Assembly (NCBI GenBank): GCA_029856125.1
Contig: JAHQWJ010000139.1
Span: forward strand, 19,037-83,036
Reading direction: 5' to 3'
DNA from: Promethearchaeia archaeon
GTDB taxonomy: Archaea > Asgardarchaeota > Lokiarchaeia > Sigyniarchaeales > SOKP01
DNA length: 64,000 bases
The notes below the pieces were generated by a model that did not search any database, was not told where the DNA came from, and saw nothing but the letters and a program-made list of their open reading frames with translations. Of the stretch, positions 44,782 to 53,628 are shown in pieces (position 1 is the first letter of the stretch; each line of letters starts with the position of its first letter). The position numbers were made by a program, and so were the translations under genes.

Positions 44782-45279
44782 ATGGGACATAAATTTGGAT
44801 ACTACTCCTTAGATTTGCCTTTAGAAGAAGTCCTCAATAGAACAAACTCATTTTGGGCAAATAATAGCGGAAAAATTAACAGTCAAATAAAATCACCAAA
44901 TTCGCTAATATATACCCTTATTATCCAGCGCGATATATCTATGATGTCGTACGGAGAAACGTACACATTGAAGATAGGATATAATCCTGATAACGAGACA
45001 ACCTACGTGAGCGTTGAAGTAGCGCTATCCTTTGGATATGGCATGCAATGGCTGAAACCACAAGGTGTTATTAAGCGATGGGCTCTTGAATTGGGAACTA
45101 ACCCTATGAAACTCGAACGAACCATTGATCCAAACTTTATAAGAATGTTTGCTGAAATAGAAAACATCCACCCTCAACCACACATAAAAGAATATTCCAT
45201 CTTTTGCCCAAGTTGTGGAAAAAAGAATAACCGAAATAACACTTTTTGTCAGGAATGTGGAACTAAATTACCAGTATAA
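44782..45279 (+). CDS. Protein with C-terminal double-CxxC zinc ribbon
   Basis: About 130 residues form an unknown domain (FGYYSLDLPLEEVLNRTNSF, then ISMMSYGETYTLKIGYNPDN). A zinc ribbon closes the protein: CPSCGKKNNRNNTFCQECG. The N-terminal part shows alternating beta strands. Ribbons of this kind often act as small metal or adaptor modules. The start is an ATG after AGAGTGGAG. It precedes the ChrB-like gene by about 65 bp on the same strand, but they share no obvious function. Confidence 0.65.
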   Translation: MGHKFGYYSLDLPLEEVLNRTNSFWANNSGKINSQIKSPNSLIYTLIIQRDISMMSYGETYTLKIGYNPDNETTYVSVEVALSFGYGMQWLKPQGVIKRWALELGTNPMKLERTIDPNFIRMFAEIENIHPQPHIKEYSIFCPSCGKKNNRNNTFCQECGTKLPV

Positions 45280-45344
45280 AAAATTAAAATAAATATAATA
45301 ATTAATAGAAACCAAAGTAAAACTTAAGAAAAAGTGATAAAAAA

Positions 45345-45878
45345 ATGATATGGGTAACTCGAGATTACGTACATATTGATAGGGTAGCTAGCCCTTGGTT
45401 AATCAAAAGATTCGTTGATAAACGCGCTCAATTCGTTTTCCTGCCAAGAGATAAAATAGCCGATTTCGCAGCGAGTACTGGAGCAATTCCATTTGATACT
45501 GCTGGTACGGGAGTAGAACTTGATCACCATGTATGCAACGGTGAGAAGCATTGCACTTTTGACGCCATCGCGGAAAAATACGAGCTTGAAAACGATGAAG
45601 CCTTGCAAAGAGTTAGAAAACTTGTTAGAGCTGCAGATACAGGTGGAATAGATGAGGAGCCTCTGGCGTGGGCTTTAGAAATTGTGGCAGTTGGAACTCC
45701 GTTTTTAGTAGATTCAGATCATGAAGCATTAGAAAAGGAATTTCCCGTTTACGACGCCGTATACACGTACTTTAAGCAACAAATAATCCGTGAAAAATAT
45801 AAAGATGAAATAGCGAAAATCAAAACGCGACCTGAAAGGCATGCGTTCATTAAACAAAAACTCAATGAGTCTCTATGA
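45345..45878 (+). CDS. chrB: ChrB-type chromate resistance domain protein
   Basis: The 177-residue protein has the C-terminal ChrB pattern: MIWVTRDYVHIDRVASPWLIKRF, then FIP-like FVFLPRDKIADFAA, DTAGTGVELDHHVCNGEKHC and CTFDAIAEKY. The DHHVCNGEKHC segment holds the His/Cys residues expected for metal contact. ChrB domains occur next to chromate transporters. Here the neighbour is an MFS carrier instead of ChrA. The stop codon overlaps the next gene's start by 4 bp (ATGA), so the two are coupled. Confidence 0.9.
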   Translation: MIWVTRDYVHIDRVASPWLIKRFVDKRAQFVFLPRDKIADFAASTGAIPFDTAGTGVELDHHVCNGEKHCTFDAIAEKYELENDEALQRVRKLVRAADTGGIDEEPLAWALEIVAVGTPFLVDSDHEALEKEFPVYDAVYTYFKQQIIREKYKDEIAKIKTRPERHAFIKQKLNESL

Positions 45879-47095
45879 CCAACGAAATACAAGATAAAAA
45901 AGGTGTCAAAAACCTTAAAATAATTTCTTTTTTCATTATCAGCTTTATCGGATTTTTTGCGTTGTTTAGTTCTACAATGTCCAAAAGCCCAATTTTACCT
46001 CTCTTCGCAGAATCTTTAATTACTTCGGAATTCGAAGCGCAGTTTATTGGCTACGTTATTGCGGCCTCCACTGTTCCCGGAATTTTAGTTAGTATGATCG
46101 CTGGAAGATTATCAGACATGTACGGTCGAAGGAAACTCATTCTCGTTTCGACCTTTATATTTGCGACAGCTCCCTTTTTTTATCTTTTTGCGATAAATAT
46201 CTGGATTTTGATGATTGTTCGTTTCTATCACGGCTTTTCTACGGCAATTTTCGTTCCCGTTGCTATGGCTGCGATTGCTGAATCGTATCCCGAAAATAAG
46301 GGAAAGTATATCTCGTCTTTTTCTTCAATTATTCTCGTTGGACGCTTCATGGCGCCTATAACTGGAGGGACAATTCTCTTTATAACAACTAATTATTATT
46401 ATGGCGTCTACATTGCATGTGCGATTTCAGGAGCTATCGCTCTTACGCTTACGGTGTTCTTTTATCGAGATCGAACTACACAAACTGAATTCAAGGACGC
46501 AGCGAAAAGACCTTCACTCACAATAAAAATCTTCGCGAGAGGAATTAAAGAAGTCCTAACCCATAAGATCATACTATCAACTTCCATCGTTCAAGCTAGC
46601 CAATATTTTGCCTTCGGAATTATTGAAGCTTACATAATACTATATGCCAGCTCGCTTCATTTCGACGCGTGGTTGATTGGACTAATTCCAGCGATCTTAA
46701 CTTTGATGCTTGTTGTGTTCAAACCGTTAATGGGATATTTTTCGGACAAGGTTGGTCGTCGCTTAATTATTCTCCTTGGGCTCCTACTAGGGGGAGGCGT
46801 ATCGTGGATGGTACCAATTACGACCAATTATATCTTGGTAATTTTGATACTTTGCGGTTTTGGAATCGGTATGGCATTGGTTGTATCTTCTACCACCGCT
46901 TATGTGTCAGATATTTCTAAAAAAGAAGATTATGGCGCCGCTATTGGGACTCTGAGTACAATCATGGACATAGGACAAACTATTGGCCCTATCCTAAGTG
47001 GATATATTTTAATCGCTTTTTCTTTTGGAGGTGTATTTTTTATGATTAGCATCGTCCTTATTATCTCAGCACTGATATTTTATCTCATTAAGTAA
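45875..47095 (+). CDS. MFS transporter coupled to the ChrB-like gene
   Basis: The 406-residue protein has 12 spans. MFS signatures are the loop motif GRLSDMYGRRKLILV after span 2, a second copy GYFSDKVGRRLIILLG in the C-terminal half, and GPILSGYILIAF in span 11. It overlaps the ChrB-like gene by 4 bp. By context it may export chromate or another anion, or a toxic compound. Its base composition is slightly richer in G/C than nearby genes, so horizontal acquisition of the pair is possible. Confidence 0.9.
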   Translation: MTNEIQDKKGVKNLKIISFFIISFIGFFALFSSTMSKSPILPLFAESLITSEFEAQFIGYVIAASTVPGILVSMIAGRLSDMYGRRKLILVSTFIFATAPFFYLFAINIWILMIVRFYHGFSTAIFVPVAMAAIAESYPENKGKYISSFSSIILVGRFMAPITGGTILFITTNYYYGVYIACAISGAIALTLTVFFYRDRTTQTEFKDAAKRPSLTIKIFARGIKEVLTHKIILSTSIVQASQYFAFGIIEAYIILYASSLHFDAWLIGLIPAILTLMLVVFKPLMGYFSDKVGRRLIILLGLLLGGGVSWMVPITTNYILVILILCGFGIGMALVVSSTTAYVSDISKKEDYGAAIGTLSTIMDIGQTIGPILSGYILIAFSFGGVFFMISIVLIISALIFYLIK

Positions 47096-47211
47096 TTTCA
47101 AATGTAATATTACTCAGATCTAATTTCCATCTTATTTTTCATTAAACTTAAAGATTTTAGTAGATAAAAGTAATTTAAAAATAATACAAATATTACTATC
47201 TGATTAGAAAG

Positions 47212-47769
47212 ATGACGGGACAAATACCAGATAATTTAATTTATAACAAAAACTCGTATTCCATAGTGGGGCTAAAAGGCGAAGGATTACCATCACCCTT
47301 CGATTTTGGTTTAGAACCAACCTCCCCACATACAGCAAATTGGCGAGGGTTTATAATGACGTATAAAATCGCAGAAAATCGCTTAATCGTACAGGAAATG
47401 AACGTGACTGTTAAGGGTCTGAAGGAAAAACCTCCACTAATCAATAATGTAAATCCTGAAACTAAAAAAGAAGGTTTAATCCATCTTGCTTATAAAAGTT
47501 TGAAGTTAAAAACTCAATTCACAGGCAAAATTTTAATTGCTAATGACTTCATTAACTCCATGTACGTTCATATGGGCTTCCAGAGTCCGATCTCTTTCGA
47601 GAAGGTTATTGAGTTAAAAATTTCAGATGGGAATTTAATTGAAGTCACTGATTTTTCTGAAATAATGAAAAAATATCGAAATCGTAAAGTTTCTGATGGA
47701 AAATTAGTCCGTACTGAAAACATCCAAGAGTGGATTGCTCGAACATTTTCTCTTGATTACGATTTTTAA
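47212..47769 (+). CDS. Unknown soluble protein
   Basis: The 185-residue protein starts IPDNLIYNKNSYSIVGLKGEG and contains PHTANWRGFIMTYKI, then a KTQFTGKILIANDFINSMYVH region and a Trp near the end (NIQEWIARTFSL). The I-P-D-x-L-x-Y-x-x-x-x-Y-x-I-x-G and W-R-G patterns recur in uncharacterised bacterial proteins, but I cannot assign a fold. It stands alone and is convergent with the membrane gene to its right. Confidence 0.6.
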   Translation: MTGQIPDNLIYNKNSYSIVGLKGEGLPSPFDFGLEPTSPHTANWRGFIMTYKIAENRLIVQEMNVTVKGLKEKPPLINNVNPETKKEGLIHLAYKSLKLKTQFTGKILIANDFINSMYVHMGFQSPISFEKVIELKISDGNLIEVTDFSEIMKKYRNRKVSDGKLVRTENIQEWIARTFSLDYDF

Positions 47770-47793
47770 TTGCTTCTACAAAACTTTTTAGCT

Positions 47794-48681
47794 TTAATTT
47801 TCTCCTAAAGGATTTTCTAAAGGACCATTGATACCTAATTTTTCCGCCCATTTCAGAGTATATCTTTTTCTTCTTTCATAAGTAATATCCTGAATTATAA
47901 ATGTCGGAACCATGAAGGAGGCGATGAGGAACGGTATAAATGGCCAAGTCACTAAATTCATTAAATAATAAACAGATTCTAAACCTTGTAGCGTGGTAAT
48001 AAATGTTATAACTAGACTAAAAACACTAATTATTACAGCAATGCCCGCATAACCTTTAAGATAATATAAAAAATATCCACCTACAGACCTTACTTCAATT
48101 GGAAAGGAGCCACGTCGTACTTTTTTTTGTTCCTTATTACTATATTCAATTCCCGAATCAAGTAAAAAAATGGCTGCCGAAAAGACAGCAATTCCTATGC
48201 CAGAGACAAGCGGAAAAAGCATTATTAATGTGAGAATCTGAAGTATCGGAAGTGACATCCCTGTTATGAATACCTCTACAAAAATAAGATCGTGAATAAA
48301 GGGCTCATCAATCAGTAATGTCCCAATATTTAATGCTAAGAATGCTGGAAAAAGTGACATTAGAAATACACCTTTAAAATCTTTCGGTCGATTTCTATCT
48401 TTAATCCCATATGTAAGATGTCTTCCTATTATTTTTTTATGAACAACTAAAAAAAGCGGAGTAAGGATATATCCGCCGACTATGAAAGCTATTATACAAA
48501 CGAATGGAATCGATAAAAATAGAAGTGCTACATCAGTCCACAGATTTTGGGTTAATATTTTATATATATTAAATGTTCCTTGGAGTTGCGAGTTCAGCAC
48601 TATCATGAGACTAAATGAGATTATTGTAATAATCCATACTATTAACCATTTCTTATACCTTGAGAAAGATGTGTTTACCAT
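47794..48681 (-). CDS. Seven-span membrane protein, unknown
   Basis: The 295-residue protein has about seven hydrophobic spans: near 13-32, 48-75, 103-122, 130-155, 158-175, 215-238 and 245-270. A polar loop of about 25 residues (DSGIEYSNKEQKKVRRGSF) lies after the fifth. The C-terminus is basic and soluble (YERRKRYTLKWAEKLG). No transporter or enzyme motif is recognisable. It has its own upstream region and no clear partners. Confidence 0.65.
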   Translation of the reverse strand: MVNTSFSRYKKWLIVWIITIISFSLMIVLNSQLQGTFNIYKILTQNLWTDVALLFLSIPFVCIIAFIVGGYILTPLFLVVHKKIIGRHLTYGIKDRNRPKDFKGVFLMSLFPAFLALNIGTLLIDEPFIHDLIFVEVFITGMSLPILQILTLIMLFPLVSGIGIAVFSAAIFLLDSGIEYSNKEQKKVRRGSFPIEVRSVGGYFLYYLKGYAGIAVIISVFSLVITFITTLQGLESVYYLMNLVTWPFIPFLIASFMVPTFIIQDITYERRKRYTLKWAEKLGINGPLENPLGEN

Positions 48682-49050
48682 TATTGTTTCTGCCTGAAAT
48701 TATTATTATAGGTAACTATCTTAGTCGAAGGTTTATGAACTTTTTGTAGTATTTAATAGGACAATAATTCTTGACAGAATTGTATGGACACTACGAATAG
48801 ATACAAATTTTCAGAAATCATAAAGAAAATAAGGCTACTGCTTAATAAGGAATAAATTTAAATCATTTTTTTTTTCTATTTTTACACATTGATCTTATTT
48901 AAAGAAATCTCAAAGCTAAAAAGATAGCAGGGTGATATTTTGTATTTAAAGTCTATGATACTAATTCTCTAAAAAGAAAAAATTTTATTCTCAAAATATT
49001 AGAACGTATCTATACTAAAAAAATAAAAATAAAAAAAAATTTAATAGAAA
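48682..49050. other. Intergenic region, little recognisable
   Basis: The stretch is AT-rich with long A/T runs. A 24-codon frame opens at about 48783 (DTTNRYKFSEIIKKIRLLLN) without a clear ribosome-binding site. I see no repeats of note or RNA genes. Confidence 0.2.
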
Positions 49051-49686
49051 TTATTTTGCTACTTGAGTATAATATCCATGTGCTACTAACCAAGCCATTA
49101 GTGAAAAATATGCCATCCATTCGAAGAAACATGCGAGGAGTCTGAAGGTTTCTGAAATCAGTTCAGAGATTTCAAAACCAAGAAATAAAACATAACAAGC
49201 GACAACGAGAATTCCAAGCACAGGTAAATATTTAGGCATATTTTCTGCTTTTAACTCCATTTTAGATATATTTATTTGAATGATAACAACACCAATAAAA
49301 TATACAAAAGCTCCAAGCATGTGGAATAGTCGTGAAATGTCATGAGGATTCAATGCGAGAACAGTTGAACCGATGGCAGCAATCACCATGAAATAAGTTG
49401 TGATCTTAATGGTTTTTTTATTAGCACCTCTGTTTTCTAAGAATTTAAGTAAATAGAAGCCAAATAAAAGTCGAATTGGAACTATTAGTATCATGCTTAT
49501 ATTCCATAATAACGCTGAACCCTTCGTAGACGCACCGAGATCACTTATATAATGAGTGAAAATTGTAAAGCTGGGATCATTATACAATATTATAGCTATG
49601 GACATAAAAACTATTGAAAATATAAAACCAAAATAAGCTACATAACTTCCAGGGAATTTTTCATAAAAGCTATTTAATTTTTCCAT
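49051..49686 (-). CDS. DUF998-type membrane protein
   Basis: The 211-residue protein has six spans. DUF998 hallmarks are the YISDLGASTKGSALLWN segment after span 1, HDISRLFHMLGAFVYFIGVV in the middle, and a C-terminal RLLACFFEWMAYFSLMAWL. The function is unknown in general. The gene lies divergent from a TetR-type regulator. Two 16-bp palindromes stand 36-76 bp before its start, so the regulator very likely controls it. Confidence 0.85.
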   Translation of the reverse strand: MEKLNSFYEKFPGSYVAYFGFIFSIVFMSIAIILYNDPSFTIFTHYISDLGASTKGSALLWNISMILIVPIRLLFGFYLLKFLENRGANKKTIKITTYFMVIAAIGSTVLALNPHDISRLFHMLGAFVYFIGVVIIQINISKMELKAENMPKYLPVLGILVVACYVLFLGFEISELISETFRLLACFFEWMAYFSLMAWLVAHGYYTQVAK

Positions 49687-49721
49687 TTTTTTTACATCAT
49701 TTTTTATTACTTTGTATGAAA

Positions 49722-49762
49722 AGTGAGTTTATGCTCACTAATATAAATGAGTTTCTACTCAT
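49722..49762 (+). promoter_or_regulatory. Two palindromic operator candidates for the adjacent TetR regulator
   Basis: GTGAG-tttatg-CTCAC (49723-49738) and ATGAG-tttcta-CTCAT (49747-49762) are tandem 16-bp inverted repeats, 24 bp centre to centre. The spacers share the start TTT. They lie 36-76 bp upstream of the DUF998 gene, divergent from the regulator at 49893. Repeated, matching palindromes next to a TetR gene are typical operators. Confidence 0.75.
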
Positions 49763-49847
49763 ATATAAATCTTTTGAATTCTTTTTGATTGAAGTAAGAA
49801 AAAACATAGTTTTATATGTAGATTTATATATATAATATATAATAGAT

Positions 49848-49865
49848 GTATGAAATAATTCATAC
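49848..49865 (+). promoter_or_regulatory. Palindrome close to the TetR gene start
   Basis: GTATGAA-ataa-TTCATAC is an exact 7-bp inverted repeat with a 4-bp spacer, 27 bp before the TetR start codon and just after a TATA-like stretch (TATATATAATATATAAT). Its sequence differs from the GTGAG/CTCAC repeats, so a second regulator, autoregulation or a hairpin is possible. Confidence 0.5.
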
Positions 49866-49892
49866 TTTCAAAATCTAAAGGGAAGACATTTA

Positions 49893-50870
49893 ATGGAGAC
49901 TAAAAAAATCAATAAAGAACTTAAAGACGATCCATTAGATATGTACATTTCAATGAATAAAGATCAGGCATTGACTGAGTATATTAAAAATACTCCAAAT
50001 GCTTTAAAGAAAGATCTCGTGTTTGAACTCACTCATAAATATTTAACCAACGAAAACGAAAATCTACGAGTTGATAAGTATCTTAAAAAATATCCTTCTA
50101 CGGAATATGATCTCCAGTTTTTCCAAAAAGATCGAGGAAGAATTATTAAAATACACAGATTAATGTCGTACTTCACATTACATCAAAAATTGAAACAACT
50201 AGTTGAGTCTGATTATCTAAAATATGATGAAACGAAAAAAACTTATTCCTATAATAAACAAACGATAAAATTCACGCGAAATAAGCAGGAAAAAATTGAA
50301 TCGATTTATAAAACTTTTTTCGATCTTGTATTAGAGATGGGATATGCGAAGACTAGCACGAATAAAGTTGCTGAATTAGCAGATATAAGCATAGGAACAA
50401 TATATAGGTATTTTCCTGATGGTAAAAAAGATATCATAAGAAAATACTTTGAAAATTCTGTAGAAACATCGTTCGAACTTGGAGAATTTGAGAAATTTGA
50501 TATGTCAAATATTGCTTCCGTGTTTAGAGGTTTTGTTTCAAACGTACTGAGAAATCATAAAGAAAATAAGGCTTATCATATTGCTTTCAGATCTGCCATA
50601 CTATCAGATGAAAGCTTAGCTCAAGCTCACAAAGAAAGAGTTCTTGAAATTTCTACTCGATTCGCAAATAAATTGCAGGAGGTAAGTGGGTTTTTTAAAC
50701 CAATAGCGACTTCACGCCTGATTAGAAGTTTTGTTTTCGTTTACAATATCGTCAACGCTATTATTTATCACCATATCGTATTCATGGACTTATTTGAGAA
50801 GGATGAGGATTTAATAGATTATGTTTCAAATTTATTAGCATTTACCATAAAATACAGACAAAAACAATAA
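49893..50870 (+). CDS. TetR/AcrR-type transcriptional regulator with N-terminal extension
   Basis: The DNA-binding helix-turn-helix is not at the N-terminus as usual but near residues 134-188: FDLVLEMGYAKTSTNKVAEL, then ADISIGTIYRYFPDGKKDII. The first 130 residues are charged and helical and have a YDLQFFQKDRGR segment, resembling a second domain that I do not recognise. The C-terminal 135 residues are helical, as in TetR ligand domains. At 325 residues the protein is much longer than a normal TetR (about 200). It is divergent from the DUF998 gene, which it probably represses. Confidence 0.9.
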   Translation: METKKINKELKDDPLDMYISMNKDQALTEYIKNTPNALKKDLVFELTHKYLTNENENLRVDKYLKKYPSTEYDLQFFQKDRGRIIKIHRLMSYFTLHQKLKQLVESDYLKYDETKKTYSYNKQTIKFTRNKQEKIESIYKTFFDLVLEMGYAKTSTNKVAELADISIGTIYRYFPDGKKDIIRKYFENSVETSFELGEFEKFDMSNIASVFRGFVSNVLRNHKENKAYHIAFRSAILSDESLAQAHKERVLEISTRFANKLQEVSGFFKPIATSRLIRSFVFVYNIVNAIIYHHIVFMDLFEKDEDLIDYVSNLLAFTIKYRQKQ

Positions 50871-50932
50871 GAATATTATGAACTTAACCACTTTCAAAAA
50901 TTATTACTTTGCCATTATAATCCATAACAATA

Positions 50933-52120
50933 TCAACTCGAACGATCTAGGTTCTTTTTAATTTTGTCAGTTAGCGATTCTGGTAAACTCTCCAAGATTG
51001 AGTCTGATATATTGTTTAAGAATGTTAGACTTTCTAACACCGCATCCAATTCTTCATTATCTAAATATTTTAAATAACCTTCACTCTCTAAGTATAATAC
51101 AACGCTAGGATAGCCACTTTCGAGCCTTTTAGCAATTTCTTCCTTAAACACTTTTTTTGCTTGAGGATCTCCCGCATCCACTAATGCTTTTAACATAGGA
51201 AACGCAAGATTTCGATGTAAAATACGAGTGTCGTACCCAAATTTAGCCCACGCCTGAATATTGGAGCAATGTCCCCAAAATTCTGCTTCAGGAGTTATTT
51301 CGGATTCCAGTGTTCTTCTCGTTGCCATTGGAGTTTGTAGTTTTTCCTCAGCTTCATCAATAGATTCAATATCACCATAGTCTCTTGTTTCATCAACAAG
51401 AATATCTAATAACAAAAATTTGCATTGCTGAAATATCTTTCCTCCAATATATATATTAGATTTAGAATCCTCTAGTCTAAGGGCTATGTATTTATTTATT
51501 TTAAAGGTAGGAACCTTCTTTCTATGTCTCTTAAACTTTAGATTCACTTTAGGTCTGCGAGGTCTCCTATTGACTTCAATTTGATTAGGTTGATAACGAG
51601 TAAAAAGAATTTCCGTCATTTTTTCAAAAAGTGCGTCCACATTCTGCCCCGTTTTGGACGAGACTTCCATGTATCCAGCTAAGTTATGAATACGAGCTGC
51701 AAGTATGCCTTCCTCTCTCGTGACGGTTCTAAATTCGTTTAAATCAACATTTGTCCCTACCATCATTATAGGGATATCTCCTGCATGTTCTCGTATGATT
51801 TGAGTCCAATCGGGTAAAACGTCTAAAGACGAGCGGTTAGTAATGTCATATAAGAATAAAGCAGCATTAGCACCTTTGCAATATTGGTGCAAGAGGAATC
51901 GGAAACGTTCTTCGCCCCCAAAATCCCATATCTGTAATTTTACCTTCCTACCATTATGACTCGTTGTCTTAGAATAAAAATCCACTCCTATTGTTAATTT
52001 AAGATCATCCAGGAAAAAACCAGATATGTATCGAATTGTTAAAGAAGTTTTTGCAGCGGAGTCATCCCCTAGCATCATGATTTTCCAAGTATAATCATAT
52101 CCACTCATTTTCTCACCCAC
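50933..52120 (-). CDS. Ras-like GTPase fused to a C-terminal domain of about 180 residues
   Basis: The GTPase part (1-180) has a P-loop GDDSAAKTS, in which the second Gly of GxxxxGK is Ala23. Its switch-I Thr is in KLTIGVDF, G3 is WDFGGEERF and G4 is GTNVDL, lacking the Lys of NKxD; G5 is VSSKTG. A basic linker (RRPRRPKVNLKFKRHRKK) leads to a helical C-terminal domain starting FKINKYIALRLEDSKSNIYI. It has FWGHCSNIQAWAKFGYDTR and HRNLAFPMLKAL motifs and a run of HEAT-like helices. The fusion is known in Asgard genomes, but its role is not. The altered P-loop and G4 suggest unusual nucleotide handling. Confidence 0.92.
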   Translation of the reverse strand: MGEKMSGYDYTWKIMMLGDDSAAKTSLTIRYISGFFLDDLKLTIGVDFYSKTTSHNGRKVKLQIWDFGGEERFRFLLHQYCKGANAALFLYDITNRSSLDVLPDWTQIIREHAGDIPIMMVGTNVDLNEFRTVTREEGILAARIHNLAGYMEVSSKTGQNVDALFEKMTEILFTRYQPNQIEVNRRPRRPKVNLKFKRHRKKVPTFKINKYIALRLEDSKSNIYIGGKIFQQCKFLLLDILVDETRDYGDIESIDEAEEKLQTPMATRRTLESEITPEAEFWGHCSNIQAWAKFGYDTRILHRNLAFPMLKALVDAGDPQAKKVFKEEIAKRLESGYPSVVLYLESEGYLKYLDNEELDAVLESLTFLNNISDSILESLPESLTDKIKKNLDRSS

Positions 52121-52353
52121 AACCCTGGTTTTTAGACAAAAAATCTTTATCTCCAGCGAAACTTACGCAATTGAGACTACTAATAAATATTATATATCGA
52201 ATTCGTTCTCAGCTAAATATTAAATAGATACTTAAGCATATAAATCTCACACATCTCCCTCTTTTTCACATGACATTAAGGATATTTGAGATAATATGAA
52301 ATAAGGAGATATTTGTTTAGAATTAGAGTTTTTTCACTTCGAGAAAACTGTTT

Positions 52354-52584
52354 CTATTTATCGTATTTCTCTCTCAAATATTCTTCGGAGTTTAAAAAAA
52401 TTTCACAATCGCAAAATCCACCAGAATATCTACAATCCTCTAAAAATTCTTCCTGCTTTTCTTTAGGAATACTCATTTCTTTTAATATGATTTCTGCATT
52501 GGTTAAATCGCGCGCATTACACCCATTAGTTTCTAATAATTCTTCCAATCTATTAAAAAACTTCTCTAAATCCCTTTTATTCAA
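52354..52584 (-). CDS. DUF2695-like small protein
   Basis: This 76-residue acidic protein begins MNKRDLEKFFNRLEELL and has a CNARDLTNAEIILKEM helix and the family-type ending CRYSGGFCDCEIFLNSEEYL. The C-x-Y-x-G-G-F-C-D-C-E pattern is the DUF2695 core, and its cysteines may hold metal. The opposite-strand open frames over this region are shadows. The function is unknown. It lies between the GTPase-fusion gene and the DNA-processing-like gene and has its own upstream region. Confidence 0.75.
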   Translation of the reverse strand: MNKRDLEKFFNRLEELLETNGCNARDLTNAEIILKEMSIPKEKQEEFLEDCRYSGGFCDCEIFLNSEEYLREKYDK

Positions 52585-52720
52585 CCGTCGTTCACCTTTA
52601 GAGTTATATTATTCTATCGTTTATTAGATATTTAAAATTGTAGACTCTACTGGTAATAATAAGAATACTAAAATAATTAAATTAAATATAAAAAGCTTAA
52701 AAAAAAATTCGAGATATAAA

Positions 52721-53428
52721 TCATCTACTCTCAGAGACTGTTTTTCTCACAGAAATAGGTTTCTCAAGCATAAGGTTATAGATTTCATTCGCTCTTCGCT
52801 CGATTAACTCTCTTATTTGAGCCCTACCTCTCCTAGACTGTTGATAGCGCTCAATAGCAATATTACGCCACTTCTTTTTCCACGCGGGGAAGCCCGTCTT
52901 AACGTAGCGCTCCCGATTTGGAAAATCCTGACATACCCAGTTAAACGAGATAAAGTACCTCTTGATACCTGAGTCTTTCGTAAGGTTCTTTGAGCCCATT
53001 CCTAATCTTCTGAGGTGTTGAATAAATCTGCCTTCCACAGCGTCTTGGAGTTCTCCTTCAACAATTGCCGCCTCGTAATATATCTTGTTCTCGTCAAAAT
53101 ATTCTCTAACAAGATCAAAACAATTACCCCGGCATAGGAGTATTCTATCTCCTTTGCTATGATTAAGTGCTCTAAGAGCTTTGATAACTATCTTTAGAAT
53201 ATGTTTCTTTGGTCGATCCTCTTCCTTGTTCTCTTTGTTATATAGGATAACTGGAACCGATTCAAAAATAATCTTTCCCGTGTTCGTGTCTCGAAAGCCA
53301 ATAAAGGCATCTCCGACGAGATCACCCGTCCCAGCGTCGTCAATTTCTATCGTTCTTCCCTTCCACTCGCTGGGATTTATTGTGGATTGGCACGACTCTC
53401 GGTCGTCTTTTTCTGTTTCTGTCTTCAT
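52721..53428 (-). CDS. Unknown conserved-looking protein, possible nuclease-like fold
   Basis: The start is placed at the ATG at 53428 (MKTETEKDDRESC); the longer frame adds a hydrophobic leader without support. The protein has an acidic strand (TIEIDDAGTGDLVGDAFIGF) followed by RILLCRGNCFDLVREYFDE, AIVEGELQDAVEGRFIQHLR and a basic C-terminus (RQQSRRGRAQIRELIERR-like). The Asp-rich first strand and later Glu residues resemble RNase-H-like enzymes, but I cannot name the family. At 235 residues it is complete. I see similar proteins as typical of Asgard genomes, from memory only. Confidence 0.6.
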   Translation of the reverse strand: MKTETEKDDRESCQSTINPSEWKGRTIEIDDAGTGDLVGDAFIGFRDTNTGKIIFESVPVILYNKENKEEDRPKKHILKIVIKALRALNHSKGDRILLCRGNCFDLVREYFDENKIYYEAAIVEGELQDAVEGRFIQHLRRLGMGSKNLTKDSGIKRYFISFNWVCQDFPNRERYVKTGFPAWKKKWRNIAIERYQQSRRGRAQIRELIERRANEIYNLMLEKPISVRKTVSESR

Positions 53429-53628
53429 TATTACATGTACATAAATAATTACAGTCATAAAAATATTTCGATTTACCGCTGTAAAAGGAATAGAGAAAAA
53501 AACAAACTTGCTCAAACCATCATAACTTCTTTTTTTTATTTTTATGATACTCATTTTATTACTTATAATAATTATTTAGATAATGTAGTTAATGAAACAT
53601 TTAAAAATCAAAAAAACTGTGGAATAGT

